Of a stretch of 64,000 bases of DNA, positions 49,350 through 59,101 are shown piece after piece; the stretch's first letter is position 1, and each line of letters begins with the position of its first letter. The DNA lies in contig JAPEUQ010000004.1 of NCBI GenBank assembly GCA_027946365.1, forward strand, positions 1,054,001 to 1,118,000, read 5' to 3'. Under the pieces are notes generated by a model, which was not told the DNA's origin, made no database searches, and saw only the letters and a list, made by a program, of their open reading frames with translations. The DNA is from Kalmusia sp. IMI 367209 (taxonomy: Eukaryota; Ascomycota; Dothideomycetes; Pleosporales; Didymosphaeriaceae). A program made the position numbers and the translations under genes.

Positions 49350-50990
49350 ATGCGCTTTTCGATAATCGCGTGCGGTGCATTGCTCGGCCTAGGTCATGCC
49401 AGTCCGCTATCTTCAAATGACTTCGACAAGAGAGCGACGACATTTGACAACCCGGTACTCTGGGAGGATTACCCAGACCTCGAAGTGATTCGCGTCGGTG
49501 ATGTGTTTTACTACACGTCTTCCACCTTTGCCTTCTCTCCCGGCGCCCCTGTGCTAAAGTCCTACGATCTGGTCAACTGGACTCCTGTCAGTCACAGCGT
49601 GCCCACGTTGAATTTCGGCTCTCAATACAACCTCAACAGCGCGACCGACCGTGCATACGTCAAAGGTATCTGGGCCAGCAGCCTACGTTATCGCGAGTCT
49701 ACGGATACCTTCTACTGGCTTGGATGCGTAGAATCGAAGACATCCTACATCTGGACTGCAAGCAACACCGGAGCAAAGACCAACAATGGCGAGGTAGCGA
49801 ATTGGAACTGGAAGGCCGCTGCATCAGTTAACAAGTGCTACTACGACTGTGGACTACTGATCGACGATGACGACACCATCTATGTTGCCTACGGCAGCAC
49901 CAACATCATGGTTGCTCAGCTCAATAAGGACGGCACTGCAGAGGTCAAGTCGCAGCAGGTCTACGCAGGCAGCACATACATTGAGGGCTCTCGCATGTAC
50001 AAGATCAACGGGTGGTACTACATCTTTGTTACTAAACCAGCAACCGACGAATGGGTGCTGAAGAGCAAGAGCCCATGGGGCCCCTACGAAATGAAAGTCC
50101 TCGTACAGAGCATTGCCGGTCCCTTGACCAGCGCAGGTGCCGCCCACCAGGGCGGTATCGTTAGCACCAAGGATAACAAATGGTACTATGTTGCTTTCAT
50201 GGACTCGTATCCTGGTGGTCGCATCCCCGTCGTTGCTCCGATTACATGGTCATCAGATGGATGGCCCTCCCTTGTCAAGGACGGTAGCTCTTGGGGAAAG
50301 ACCTACCCTTTCCCCGTTTCAACAAGCAAAACCGTCCCACCACCAACCGGAACAGACAGTTTCCAGGGTACCTCGCTCAGTCATGAGTGGGAATGGAATC
50401 ACAACCCTGACACCAGCAAGTTCAAGCTTCTCGGTGGCTCGACCGGCGGTCTCCAGTTATCTACTGCTACCGTGACTGGGGACCTCTTCACGGCTCGCAA
50501 CACGCTGACGCACCGCGTCCTTGGACCCAAGTCTGCGGGTACCTTCCGCATTGACATCAGCAAGCTGACCGACGGCGACCGAACGGGTGCAGCGCTCTTC
50601 CGCGACAATATGGCCTACATTGGCGTCCACCGTGAAGGCACGACAAACAAGCTCGTGTTCGTCAACAACCTCAGTATCGACTTGAACGCTTCTTGGAAAA
50701 CCAATGCGACTGGCACGGTCGCCGCGAGCACCACGCTCGCTTCTGGAACTACGGACATCTGGCTCAAGGTCCAGGCGGACATCACGCCTGCATTTGGCAC
50801 CTCGACACAGAGGACAACTACGTTCTCGTATAGCACGGATGGGAGCAAATACACGCAGTTGGGCAGTGCGTTCAAAATGACGAACGACTGGCATTTCTTC
50901 ACAGGATTCAGGTATGCAGTGTTTAATTTTGCAACGAAGGCTCTTGGTGGACAGGTCACGGTGAAGAGCTTTACAATGGACAAGTTGTAG
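49350..50990 (+). CDS. Secreted GH43 glycosidase (beta-xylosidase/arabinofuranosidase type)
   Basis: Intronless, 546 aa. Signal peptide 1-18 (MRFSIIACGALLGLGHAS), then a Kex2-like KR at 27-28. The five-bladed GH43 propeller follows. The general base is probably D43 in EDYPDLEVIRVGD (the usual DP becomes DL). A characteristic YYTSSTFAFSPGAPVLKSYDLVNW follows. The pKa-tuning Asp lies in DCGLLIDDDDTIYVAYG, and the acid is in YIEGSRMYK. From about residue 330 a C-terminal beta-sandwich (DSFQGTSLSHEWEWNHNPD) matches the GH43 C2/XynB-type accessory domain. It probably trims xylan or arabinan side chains outside the cell and would complement the GH93-like arabinanase 19 kb away (inference). Exact subfamily not assigned. 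Confidence 0.92.
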   Translation: MRFSIIACGALLGLGHASPLSSNDFDKRATTFDNPVLWEDYPDLEVIRVGDVFYYTSSTFAFSPGAPVLKSYDLVNWTPVSHSVPTLNFGSQYNLNSATDRAYVKGIWASSLRYRESTDTFYWLGCVESKTSYIWTASNTGAKTNNGEVANWNWKAAASVNKCYYDCGLLIDDDDTIYVAYGSTNIMVAQLNKDGTAEVKSQQVYAGSTYIEGSRMYKINGWYYIFVTKPATDEWVLKSKSPWGPYEMKVLVQSIAGPLTSAGAAHQGGIVSTKDNKWYYVAFMDSYPGGRIPVVAPITWSSDGWPSLVKDGSSWGKTYPFPVSTSKTVPPPTGTDSFQGTSLSHEWEWNHNPDTSKFKLLGGSTGGLQLSTATVTGDLFTARNTLTHRVLGPKSAGTFRIDISKLTDGDRTGAALFRDNMAYIGVHREGTTNKLVFVNNLSIDLNASWKTNATGTVAASTTLASGTTDIWLKVQADITPAFGTSTQRTTTFSYSTDGSKYTQLGSAFKMTNDWHFFTGFRYAVFNFATKALGGQVTVKSFTMDKL

Positions 50991-51508
50991 TAGTGGAACG
51001 TAGGGGCAGCTATTAAGCTGAAGTCAATTATCAATCACTTACCATGCTCACATGTTTTACTTTCGTAGGCAGTCATTCTATTAAGGCTCACCGGCAGAGA
51101 TTGTAGCGGATCGAACGTTATTATAGACGATGAAGTGAAAAGAAAAGGCGCGAGCGACATGCTTGTGCTGCGTCTCAGGCGGCCCTCAAGCCAAGGCGAT
51201 TCATCGCGTTCGCCACTCCGTTGTGCCTTTTGCTTGGCTAACCATGCTCAGCCTGAGAAGAAGCCTCACCTCTTAGGTCATGCTTGGACCTCACCGGTAG
51301 AGTGCCCGACTCAGCCATAATCAGGACGCCTAAGTCACGTGAGGATACCTACAACATAGTAAGACTCCACGGAGTTGCAGCGCACGGTCCTCCGCCCTGA
51401 AGACCTAACATTGTGGCTATGAGTAAAGTATGACCTGCCGAGCCTCACCACTTGAGAAGGTTATAGGCAGTTGTTCTGCCGCGTGTTTTTAGACTACTAA
51501 AAAACATA
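50991..51508. other. Intergenic, no gene seen
   Basis: About 520 bp between the GH43 stop and the glycine-rich gene. No supported frame. Contains the downstream promoter. Confidence 0.5.
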
Positions 51509-52784
51509 ATGCGGTATCTGAGTATCATCATAGTAGCGAGTATTTTGACTCACATCAAATTTACCCTTGCTGCGGGAGGGGGTGGTAGTAGTGGAGGAGG
51601 AGGCGGCGGCGGAGGAGGAGGAGGTGGAGGAGGAAGAGGAGGCGGAGGAGGAGGAGGTGGTGGAGGAGGTGGTGGTGGTACGTTACCTTGGACACAGGAA
51701 ATGTCATACCTGCTAATCAAAATAGGTGGTAGCCGAGGTGGTGGAGGTGGAAGCAGTGGCAGTGGAGGAAGTAGTACGTCCAGACTTCTCCTCATTAGGC
51801 ACATATGTTTACCGTGATCACAGGTGGTAGTCGAGGCGGTAGCGGAAGTGGAAGCAAGGGAAGCTCCGGTTCACGACCAGGCACAGGCATTCCTGATGAT
51901 CCAGACGATCCTGGGGACTCCGACTCTGGAAGAACGTACTACTACACGCCCCATCAGGGCTATCTCCCTTCACAAGAACAAGTACAAGAAGCCATGGGAA
52001 ATCTAGAGTTCAGCATGAATTACACGAACACAACGGATGGATCGCCACCCTTTGACAAGATCGTCGAAGTAATATTATTCATGCCAACATGCACGCCTAC
52101 TACCTCAGACGGCTTCACCTACCTACCTACCAGCCTTACCCAGCCCTGCACATCCAAAACCCTCAGCTGTGAGTATCCTCCACTTCCTTTCTCACCCCAC
52201 TTCCTAACGTCTACTCAGTTACACCCACAAAAACCCTCCCAACGGCCGCCTTCGCCGCCTGCACAGACTATGCCTCAATCTTGCACTCCTGTGCCTCCAA
52301 AACTCCTTCCTTTTACGCCCTCCCAGCCACTCAACAACTTTCATGCGCATGCTACACTCCCGCCACCTGGTCCACCCCGTGCGCCGTACCTAGTGGACAA
52401 TTGCGCGGCGTGCAGGGCATCACTGTGCCTACGGTTGCTTTCGACCGCTTCGACGCCGCTGCGAATTTTTGTCATGACTACTTCGATCAACAAGGGTATG
52501 CGAAACTAGCTGCTGCATTGGCCGGCAAGAACAAGAAGAACGACACCATTCTAGGAGCGGGATTTTGCTCGAACGTTGCGAAGGGAATCAGCATGACTGC
52601 TACGCCGACGGCGAGTCACTATGACGAGCATGGGGTGCCGTCGAAGTTGCAAGCAACGCCTTTCGGACAGTGTCATACTGTTGCTAGCCTTACTAGTGCG
52701 GGGCGTAGGCGAAACGAAGGGTTTGGAACGGGGATTGTAATGAGCTTGGTGATGATCTGGGGTTGGTTCGGGATTTGGGGTTGA
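51509..52784 (+). CDS. Glycine-rich secreted protein with Cys-rich domain and GPI-type tail
   Basis: Exons 51509-51677, 51726-51773, 51824-52168, 52219-52784 (375 aa). All three introns are phase 1. A signal peptide (MRYLSIIIVASILTHIKFTLA) leads into a polyglycine stretch, then Gly/Ser repeats. Next comes a linker (PDDPDDPGDSDSGRTYYY) and a Cys-containing domain with TPTKTLPTAAFAACTDYASIL, CASKTPSFYALPATQQLSCACY and ANFCHDYF. The hydrophobic end FGTGIVMSLVMIWGWFGIWG fits a GPI-attachment signal. A cell-wall or surface protein is likely; no known family recognised. Exons 2 and 3 begin with near-identical sequence (GTGGTAG[C/T]CGAGG), suggesting exon duplication. Confidence 0.75.
51581..51680 (+). 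repeat. GGN microsatellite encoding polyglycine
   Basis: About 100 bp of GGA/GGT/GGC triplets inside exon 1 of the glycine-rich gene, interrupted by one AGA (Arg). Length variation between isolates is expected. The apparent proline-rich frame on the opposite strand is a shadow. Confidence 0.9.
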
Positions 52785-53169
52785 TGCAATGCAGGGCTGT
52801 GTTTGATTGTCGTTGCTGTGATGTGTTTTGTGCGAGCATCGTTCATTGTTCTCTTCCTTACTTTTTCTTGTGTGCATCGTTCAGCTGGTTTTGTAAAGCA
52901 TTTCTTGTCGTTTCCTGATTAGATACCCCGGCTTTTACATAATAATATCCATTTATTTATCTAGCAGCATGATGAAACTCGCGAAGCCTAAAGGTAGACT
53001 TCACTTGCGTATTCTTTTACGAAACCCTATAGGTAGTGGAGCCTGAAAGTCGTGGGGGCGAAGCACCCTTGCTTGCGATGAGTCAGATCGACTAATTCCA
53101 CTTCTACGGTACAAACCAAGCATCGAGTGCAGACTCTCTCCTTCACAGTGACCAAATACTTAGCCCATC
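52785..53169. other. Intergenic, no gene seen
   Basis: 385 bp between the glycine-rich gene and the pyroglutamyl peptidase gene. Nothing recognised. Confidence 0.5.
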
Positions 53170-53950
53170 ATGTCCAACACGACCTCTACCACAGAGATCA
53201 AAGTCCTCATAACCGGCTTCGGCGTCCGTGCTTCCACCCCAACCTCAATTCCCTACACCCTCTGACGTACACCAGCCATTCCTTGACATTACCACCAACC
53301 CCTCATGGGAAATTGCTCAAAAATTGCCTGCAAGCCTTCTCTCTGCGAATGGCACCACCATCAAGTTAATCGTCCCCGATGCCCCAATTCCGGCAGCCTA
53401 CCACAAACTCCTGACGCAAACAACCTCTTTAATTAAACAACATAACCCACATATAATCATACACATGGGACTTGCCGTCGACAGGAATTATTTCGCCGTG
53501 GAGCAGAGCGCGCTGAAGGAGGGGTATCACGACATACCCGACATTGAGCGGAAAGTCATCACGCGCGCGGAGAACAAGAAGATTTTTGGGAAAGCGCCAC
53601 CAGCCCTGACTACCTCTTTTGATCTGGATTCTATCGCACCTGCGTGGCAAGCTGCATGTGCACATCTTACTTTGCCGTCGAAAGGAGAGGGTCCGAAGGC
53701 GAAGGGGAGTGGGAAAGGGAAGCAAGAGAAGAGGAAAGTGGACGTGAGGTTGAGCGATGATGTTGGAACATACGTGTGTGGATTGATTTATTTCTCTAGT
53801 CTGGTCAACATGCAGAAGAGGAAGGAGGTAAGGGATGCTGTTTTTCTGCATGTGCCGAGGTTGGAAGGAGATGGTGAAGTGGCAGTTGGGGCGGAGGTTG
53901 CGAAGGAATTAGTTGTTGCGCTGGTGGATGCGTGGGAGGCGAGAATGTAA
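53170..53950 (+). CDS. Pyroglutamyl peptidase I (peptidase C15)
   Basis: Exons 53170-53223 and 53276-53950 (242 aa). The intron (52 bp) has a weak GTCCGT donor but a good CTGAC branch and CACCAG acceptor. Splicing restores the family signature VLITGFG/PFLDITTNPSWEIA exactly at the junction. The catalytic triad is visible: E94 in YFAVEQSA, C186 in GTYVCGLIYF and H210 in FLHVPR. HMGLAVDR is the conserved segment before the Glu. The enzyme removes N-terminal pyroglutamate from peptides, normally in the cytosol; no signal peptide is present. A Lys/Gly-rich insertion (about residues 140-165, KGEGPKAKGSGKGKQEKRK) is unusual and probably a surface loop. Confidence 0.9.
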
Positions 53951-54563
53951 AAGATTTTTTCCCGTGGTAAGCTTGTAACTTTATTGGTGAATGTCGAGCT
54001 CAAGTGTGATAACTCTAAAGGGATGATCCAATGATGACAGCAGGAAACTCCACGGGAGGCGCTGTCAGACCTTCCAGTGAATCACTGGAGTAACATCATG
54101 AGGGTGGCAGAGCGGTTTGGAACGAGCGAGCCCCTGGACTTGCTGGCAAGACCTTGAGAGTGTGGGCTAGAACCCTTGTGACAATGCTGGACAGCAATAC
54201 TCGGACAGGCTGATTGTCGTCAGTCAGGTCATTTGCAGCATACTCAATCTGGCAGAACGCTACTTTGCATGAAGGATAAAGCTCGAGTTTACAGGACAGA
54301 GGAAGACCGTGTATGCATAGAGATTCAAATATTCGTTTCAAGGATACATCGGAACACCACAATCCCTTAATAGTCAGTAAAGAAGACAGAAGAAAGTAGA
54401 GCAGTAACATGCTTCAGCATGTAGATTAAAGGAGTACCAGTATCTCAGTTATACATTGGCTTTGCCGACACTAAACCATGACATTCACCAGTGTGACATG
54501 AAGCTTGCACAGGGACTTCATGCACATGTCCTTTCACTCTCCCCGACCATCAAGTCACATTGC
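53951..54563. other. Convergent intergenic region, no gene seen
   Basis: About 610 bp. A 104-aa minus frame (54410-54096) has no splice or family support. Holds the 3' ends of both neighbours. Confidence 0.5.
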
Positions 54564-55610
54564 TCAATAGCCCTTCCACTCTGGCAACGGCGAGCTCTCT
54601 CCTTGCGACTGCGTCGCCTCACCACCAGGCGCCATTGCATTGCGACTCGCGTCCTTCTGTGCCTCGGACTCAAGCCAATGCTCAAGCCAGCCCGGAATAG
54701 CTTCGAGTGGAACCTTGCCCTCAGCACTCTTCTTATTCATCGCACTAAGCATGTTCGTGATATACTGCCACCTATTGCCTTGGTATTGTTGGGCCATCTT
54801 CTGGAGGAAAACGGCGGCCATGGTGGACTTTTGGGTATTCGGCATCTGCTCTCTAATCTTCAGGGCATCCCAAATCCTTGGCAGTATGTTGTAATGGCTG
54901 TGAAGTAGATCAGTGAGTGTCTTGTGTGTGACATGGCCTAGACGAGTACGACTTACAATTGCTTACGCTGGGTCTCGACTGAGTGGGTGATCTGAATGAG
55001 GGTCTGGGCAGCTGCAGCGCGCTGTTCCGCGGGGAGGTCCTTGTTATCTGCCGTATCATGTAGCTGGCCGATGTGAGCGTTAATCTGCGGTAGTGCATGC
55101 TCCGGGAGCCAGCCGTACTGCGGCTTCAGGAACTCATCGCGTTCGAAGGCATGCTGGGGGCCCGCGGTCAAGTCTGGTTGGTGAGGTGGCTGGGCCTCTA
55201 GCTGCGAAGGCGGAGCTAGCGGCGGTCCAAGGGGGAACATAGGCGGGACTGAAGCCATTGACGGATAGGGATGCACAAACGAATCTTCAAAGATTGACTG
55301 AGGTGAGCCTGTGTATGGGCTTCCGGAAATAGATTGGGGCGGGCTCGGGTATGGGCCTACAAAATTGGCTGGTGGAACTGCGGGACCCCTATGACACAAG
55401 TGTCAGTGAGTACTATGCTTTCGAAAGATGGGTAGATACGAACCAAAGACCGCGGGAACCGAAGGGTTGAAGGGGAACGGGTGGCGGGAGCGTACGCTCG
55501 TACTCGGTGGGTTGTCCTTGAATGTAGTCGACGTATGCAGGGAAAGGGTGGCAGTCACGCTGGAGCTCCTGCCACTCGGACGGGGAAATGGGCTTCTTAT
55601 ACTGCTCCAT
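54564..55610 (-). CDS. Uncharacterised proline-rich protein, three exons
   Basis: Exons 55610-55444, 55388-54957, 54897-54564 (310 aa; all junctions keep frame). N-terminal block MEQYKKPISPSEWQELQRD. A Pro/Ser-rich middle follows (about 60-130). The helical C-terminal half contains ALPQINAHIGQLHDTADN, EQRAAAAQTLIQITHSVETQRKQ, FHYNILPRIWDALKIREQM and a Trp-rich IPGWLEHWLESEAQ. No signal peptide or membrane segment. I recognise no family. The helical C-terminus could be a protein-interaction module (inference). The splice pattern and the even spread of coding across three exons argue for a real gene. Confidence 0.75.
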
Positions 55611-56237
55611 TTCACTTTTAATTAGTAGGAATGAGGTGTTGAAATTAAGAGGCGAGCTGTTGCAGGAGACACGAGTGACAGTCTAGAATGGGCAGAATAG
55701 GCAAGACCGACTAAGCAAATGGCAAACGGACACTGACAGTTTTGCTTCACCGCTGAAATTGTTTGGAGAGGCACAAACGAAAGCGACAGAGAAATGAGAC
55801 TGGAAATGAGATCACAACGACAAACGATGCAATGTCCAATACCGCTAGCGACTAGGTACCACAAGAGCATGGCTGACCTTAGCAGTTGATTGAATGACAG
55901 TAAAGCACCTCGTACGATTCTTTATCAATGTATGAGGAAGCTAATTACCAGGATAATCAGGAATGCGCATTGCAGGTTTTCGCTGCGGTGAGTAGACGCA
56001 AAATATGAAATCGCCACCATAGGCAACTGTCTTTCTAGGATACATCTTCATTCAGCGATGGCTTGATCTAGCTGGGTTTGTTCTCGTAGCCACGATGATT
56101 AGGAGTGATAGCACGTGCGGCAAGCTTAGGTATCTGCCGGAGCAACACTTTTCCGATCCGGATGGTCAAGCTCCAAGAACATAGCATACAATATCTTTTC
56201 TCTTCAACGAACCCTCTCGCGCAACCGCGCCGGCACC
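55611..56237. other. Divergent promoter region, no gene seen
   Basis: About 630 bp between the opposed starts of the proline-rich gene and OTU2. Nothing further recognised. Confidence 0.5.
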
Positions 56238-57188
56238 ATGGCCGACGCTCCAGAGACCCTTGAAGCGCTACAAGCCCGCCATCGAAAAGAGCAGCGCGAC
56301 CTCGTCTCCCGCATCACGCAGAAGAAAAAACAAGCCTCGAAGAAGACGCGGAAAGGCGTAAATGACGAATGCGAGCGACTCGAACAAGAATTGAAAGAGC
56401 GGCAGGCCCGCGAACTTGCGGTCCTCAACGGCGAGCATCCTGCCGAGGAATCTGCCTTTTCAGAAGAGGAGACCGAACGGGACGGTAGCGCGGGGCAAGA
56501 TGATGGCGTGTCTAAGGCTGTAGACAAGCTCTCGATAGCCTCACCTACGACTGAACAAGCTACGCCCGAGCAGGATGGCTCTAGGAAGAAGCCGAACCGC
56601 GCAAAGGCTCGTCTCGCCCGCCGTGCCGCTGAACACGAAGCCCTGGTCGCGCAAGCGAAAGAAGAGGCTGCAAACATGCCTGACCTCCGCGAGCAGGAGC
56701 GCACACGCATGGAGCAGCACTTTGGCAAACACAGCCTAGAGCTCAAGGAAATACGGGCCGACGGACATTGTCTATATGCTGCTGTGGCGGATCAAATGGA
56801 GACGCGGGGTCTTGGACTCAAACCGCGGATACAAGTCAAGGTTGTGGAAGAGGATGCGAAGCTGCCAGACTACAAGAAAGTGAGATATGCAGCAGCCGAC
56901 CTCATCGAGAGTGCTCCGGACGACTTTGTAGGTTTCATGGAAGAACCACTGGACATGTATTTGCAGAAGCTACGTGAGACGGGTGAATGGGGAGGCCACA
57001 TGGAGCTTATGGCGCTAGCAAAGACATACGGCGTCAAAATCAACGTTTTACACAGCGACGGCCGAGTGGACAAAATCGAACCCGGAGATGACGCGAAGGA
57101 TAAGGATGGGAAGGAGATCTGGCTGGGCTATTACCGTCACAGTCACGGCTTAGGCGAGCATTACAACTCCTTGCGCAAGACCTCATGA
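56238..57188 (+). CDS. OTU-family deubiquitinase (OTU2/OTUD6 type)
   Basis: Intronless, 316 aa. Residues 1-165 are a charged helical region (LQARHRKEQRDLVSRITQKKKQASKKTRK; later ARLARRAAEHEALVAQAKEEA) typical of the OTUD6/Otu2 group. The OTU domain spans about 165-316. Its active site is ADGHCLY with D175 and C178, and the His is H308 in EHYNSLR. VRYAAADLIESAPDDFVGFM and WGGHMELMALAKTYGVKINVLH are conserved blocks. It cleaves ubiquitin chains. In yeast, Otu2 acts on monoubiquitinated ribosomal protein Rps7 during translation (family knowledge; not shown here). It is tail-to-tail with the methyltransferase gene, 85 bp apart. Confidence 0.95.
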   Translation: MADAPETLEALQARHRKEQRDLVSRITQKKKQASKKTRKGVNDECERLEQELKERQARELAVLNGEHPAEESAFSEEETERDGSAGQDDGVSKAVDKLSIASPTTEQATPEQDGSRKKPNRAKARLARRAAEHEALVAQAKEEAANMPDLREQERTRMEQHFGKHSLELKEIRADGHCLYAAVADQMETRGLGLKPRIQVKVVEEDAKLPDYKKVRYAAADLIESAPDDFVGFMEEPLDMYLQKLRETGEWGGHMELMALAKTYGVKINVLHSDGRVDKIEPGDDAKDKDGKEIWLGYYRHSHGLGEHYNSLRKTS

Positions 57189-57273
57189 GCGTCCATCTAG
57201 CCATGAGCACTCATTAAGGATCGTGTTTCACATTACCAAATGCTCGATGCATTCCAGCGACAGTGGCTAGATC

Positions 57274-58184
57274 TCACTTGTGCCGCCACACACTCACCCA
57301 GTCCGTTATCTGGCCATTGATGACAGCCACCTCGTGCGTCCGAGCCGGCTTCCAATGCGCGACCCTAACTAGCGCTTTGTCGCTCTCCTGACGATCCGTG
57401 CTCACGACCTTCCCATCATCATCGTATGATATATCCTCACCGGGTCGCTTCAGCAGCTCCTCGTGTACGACTGGGGGTAACGAATATGGCGGTCCGCCGG
57501 ATCTCGCTGGCTTATGCGTGGGAAACTCGAGGCAGACGAGCGAGCCGCCAGGAGCGAGAAGCTGGGCCATGCGTCGTGCCCATTGCGGGCGGATAGAGGG
57601 ATGTAATGCGCAGAGAAACTATGCAGGTCGTTAGCGGCAATCCCAACGCAAGACTCGTCTTGCAAACTGTGTAGCTAGCCCACCGTATTATCGTATATCA
57701 GATCGAATCCGTCACCTAGTCCACCTGCTCCCTCCAACCACCCATTTTCAAAGAAGTCACCCAACAAGCACTTTGTCGCACCCTTTCCAACCTTTGCATC
57801 CTTGACCTTGTATTCGCCTTCTAGTGGCCCTTCGCCCGGGTCCTTGAGATACGTTTCTGCCACCCTCACAGCATTCTCACTGACTTCCAACCCGTAGCTA
57901 TCGTACCCATGAGCAGCAAACAGTGCGATATCGTATCCCTTTCCACAGCCTGGTACGAGCGCGCGGGCCCTCTTCCCGTTCTCTTTCTGAGCCGCAGGCA
58001 GGAGGTCTGCGCGCTCGTTGAGCGTGTCAATGAGGGCGGGATTGGTGTAGCCTCGGTCCCAGGGAATGAAATCACCTGCAGACCAGAGGTCGTCCCATCG
58101 TTTGTTGTGCTCGGGGGGCGCGTGGTTTGTGAAATGTGCACGAAGACGATCTTGCTTTTGTGTGGGTTGCGCCGAGGTTGCCAT
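57274..58184 (-). CDS. TPMT-family thiol methyltransferase
   Basis: Exons 58184-57684 and 57618-57274 (281 aa). Splicing (65-bp intron) restores LIYDNT/FLCALHPSIRPQWA, the conserved segment of fungal thiopurine-methyltransferase-like proteins. The SAM-binding motif I is ALVPGCGKGYDIALFAAHGYDSYGLEVSE. The entry motif RWDDLWSAGDFIPWDRG is typical of the group, and GGSLVCLEFPTHKP is a post-motif strand. Members methylate small thiols or halide ions (harmless-to-harmful-thiol methyltransferase in plants). The natural substrate in fungi is unsettled. The start was chosen at MATSAQPTQKQ; the frame is open for 95 codons upstream, but that part looks non-coding. Confidence 0.92.
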
Positions 58185-59101
58185 GATGGAGACAGGGAGG
58201 AAGAAGGACAGATCTAACGGGTTAGTATTTAGTAGTGGAGGAGAGAGCACGCAATTGGCCTCGTAGGAGATGTGATGAGCTGTTGATGGTGGGGTTGTTG
58301 ATTCGCGAGGGATACGATCAAGCTTTCGGCTGTGCGATGCGCCTAAACCGATCACGGTAGCGTAGATCTGAGACGGGCAACAAGGACAAGGACGCTTGCG
58401 ATATTGCCACATAAGAATCGTGTCCGACGTCTCAAATCTTCCAAAAACCTTCAATGCATGTGGTGACATTCGACTGCTTTAGCTTCACTGACCCTCCACG
58501 AATGACATCATGCCGCTCACCGGTCCCTCTTCTCATCACCCAATCCCAACATCACTCTCCCCTCGCTAACGCTATCCGGGTATTCTCTACTCAAAGTGTG
58601 ACTGTAGCAAAGCCGTTCCATGCAATCGGATACTGCTAGCAGCAATTCACGACCGACTACACTGGTGCGGGAATAATGCGAGTACCTGCAACTGACCCCG
58701 CTAAAATCCGTTCTACCATGCCGAAACAAGATTGACCCACGATGCCCCGCTAATGTGTGATTCGCAAGCGGTATCGTTCCGCGGCGTTTAGCAAATCTCG
58801 CAAGAGATCAGATATGCTCGGCAAAGCGGCACGAGCGTTATGAGCGTTGCCGTCATGCTGATTTCTGTTTCTCTACACCGAATGTTCTCTTCTTCGGATA
58901 TCTTTGATCAATCAAGTTCGACGCTTTGGAGCAGAGCTGTGGAGATAACACAGATCGAGTGGACTCATACAGTGGGATTTTCCGTTATTTTGTGTCGTAG
59001 GCCTCGGATACTTGCTTCCTACTGCCGGATAAACCCTAGCAACGAATGGAAAACATACCTCGGGCATTTCCCACCTTCTGTCAGCCAAATCTTCGTCAAC
59101 G
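58185..59101. other. Divergent promoter region, no gene seen
   Basis: 0.9 kb between the methyltransferase and MFS start codons. No supported frame. Confidence 0.5.

Noticed and set aside
51550..51804. Proline-rich minus frame opposite the glycine-rich gene
   Set aside because: Polyproline is the complement of the GGN microsatellite. The plus strand has a signal peptide and consistent splice sites.
53221..53230. Frameshift in the pyroglutamyl peptidase gene
   Set aside because: A 52-bp intron explains it and restores the exact GFGPF signature, so no sequence error is needed.
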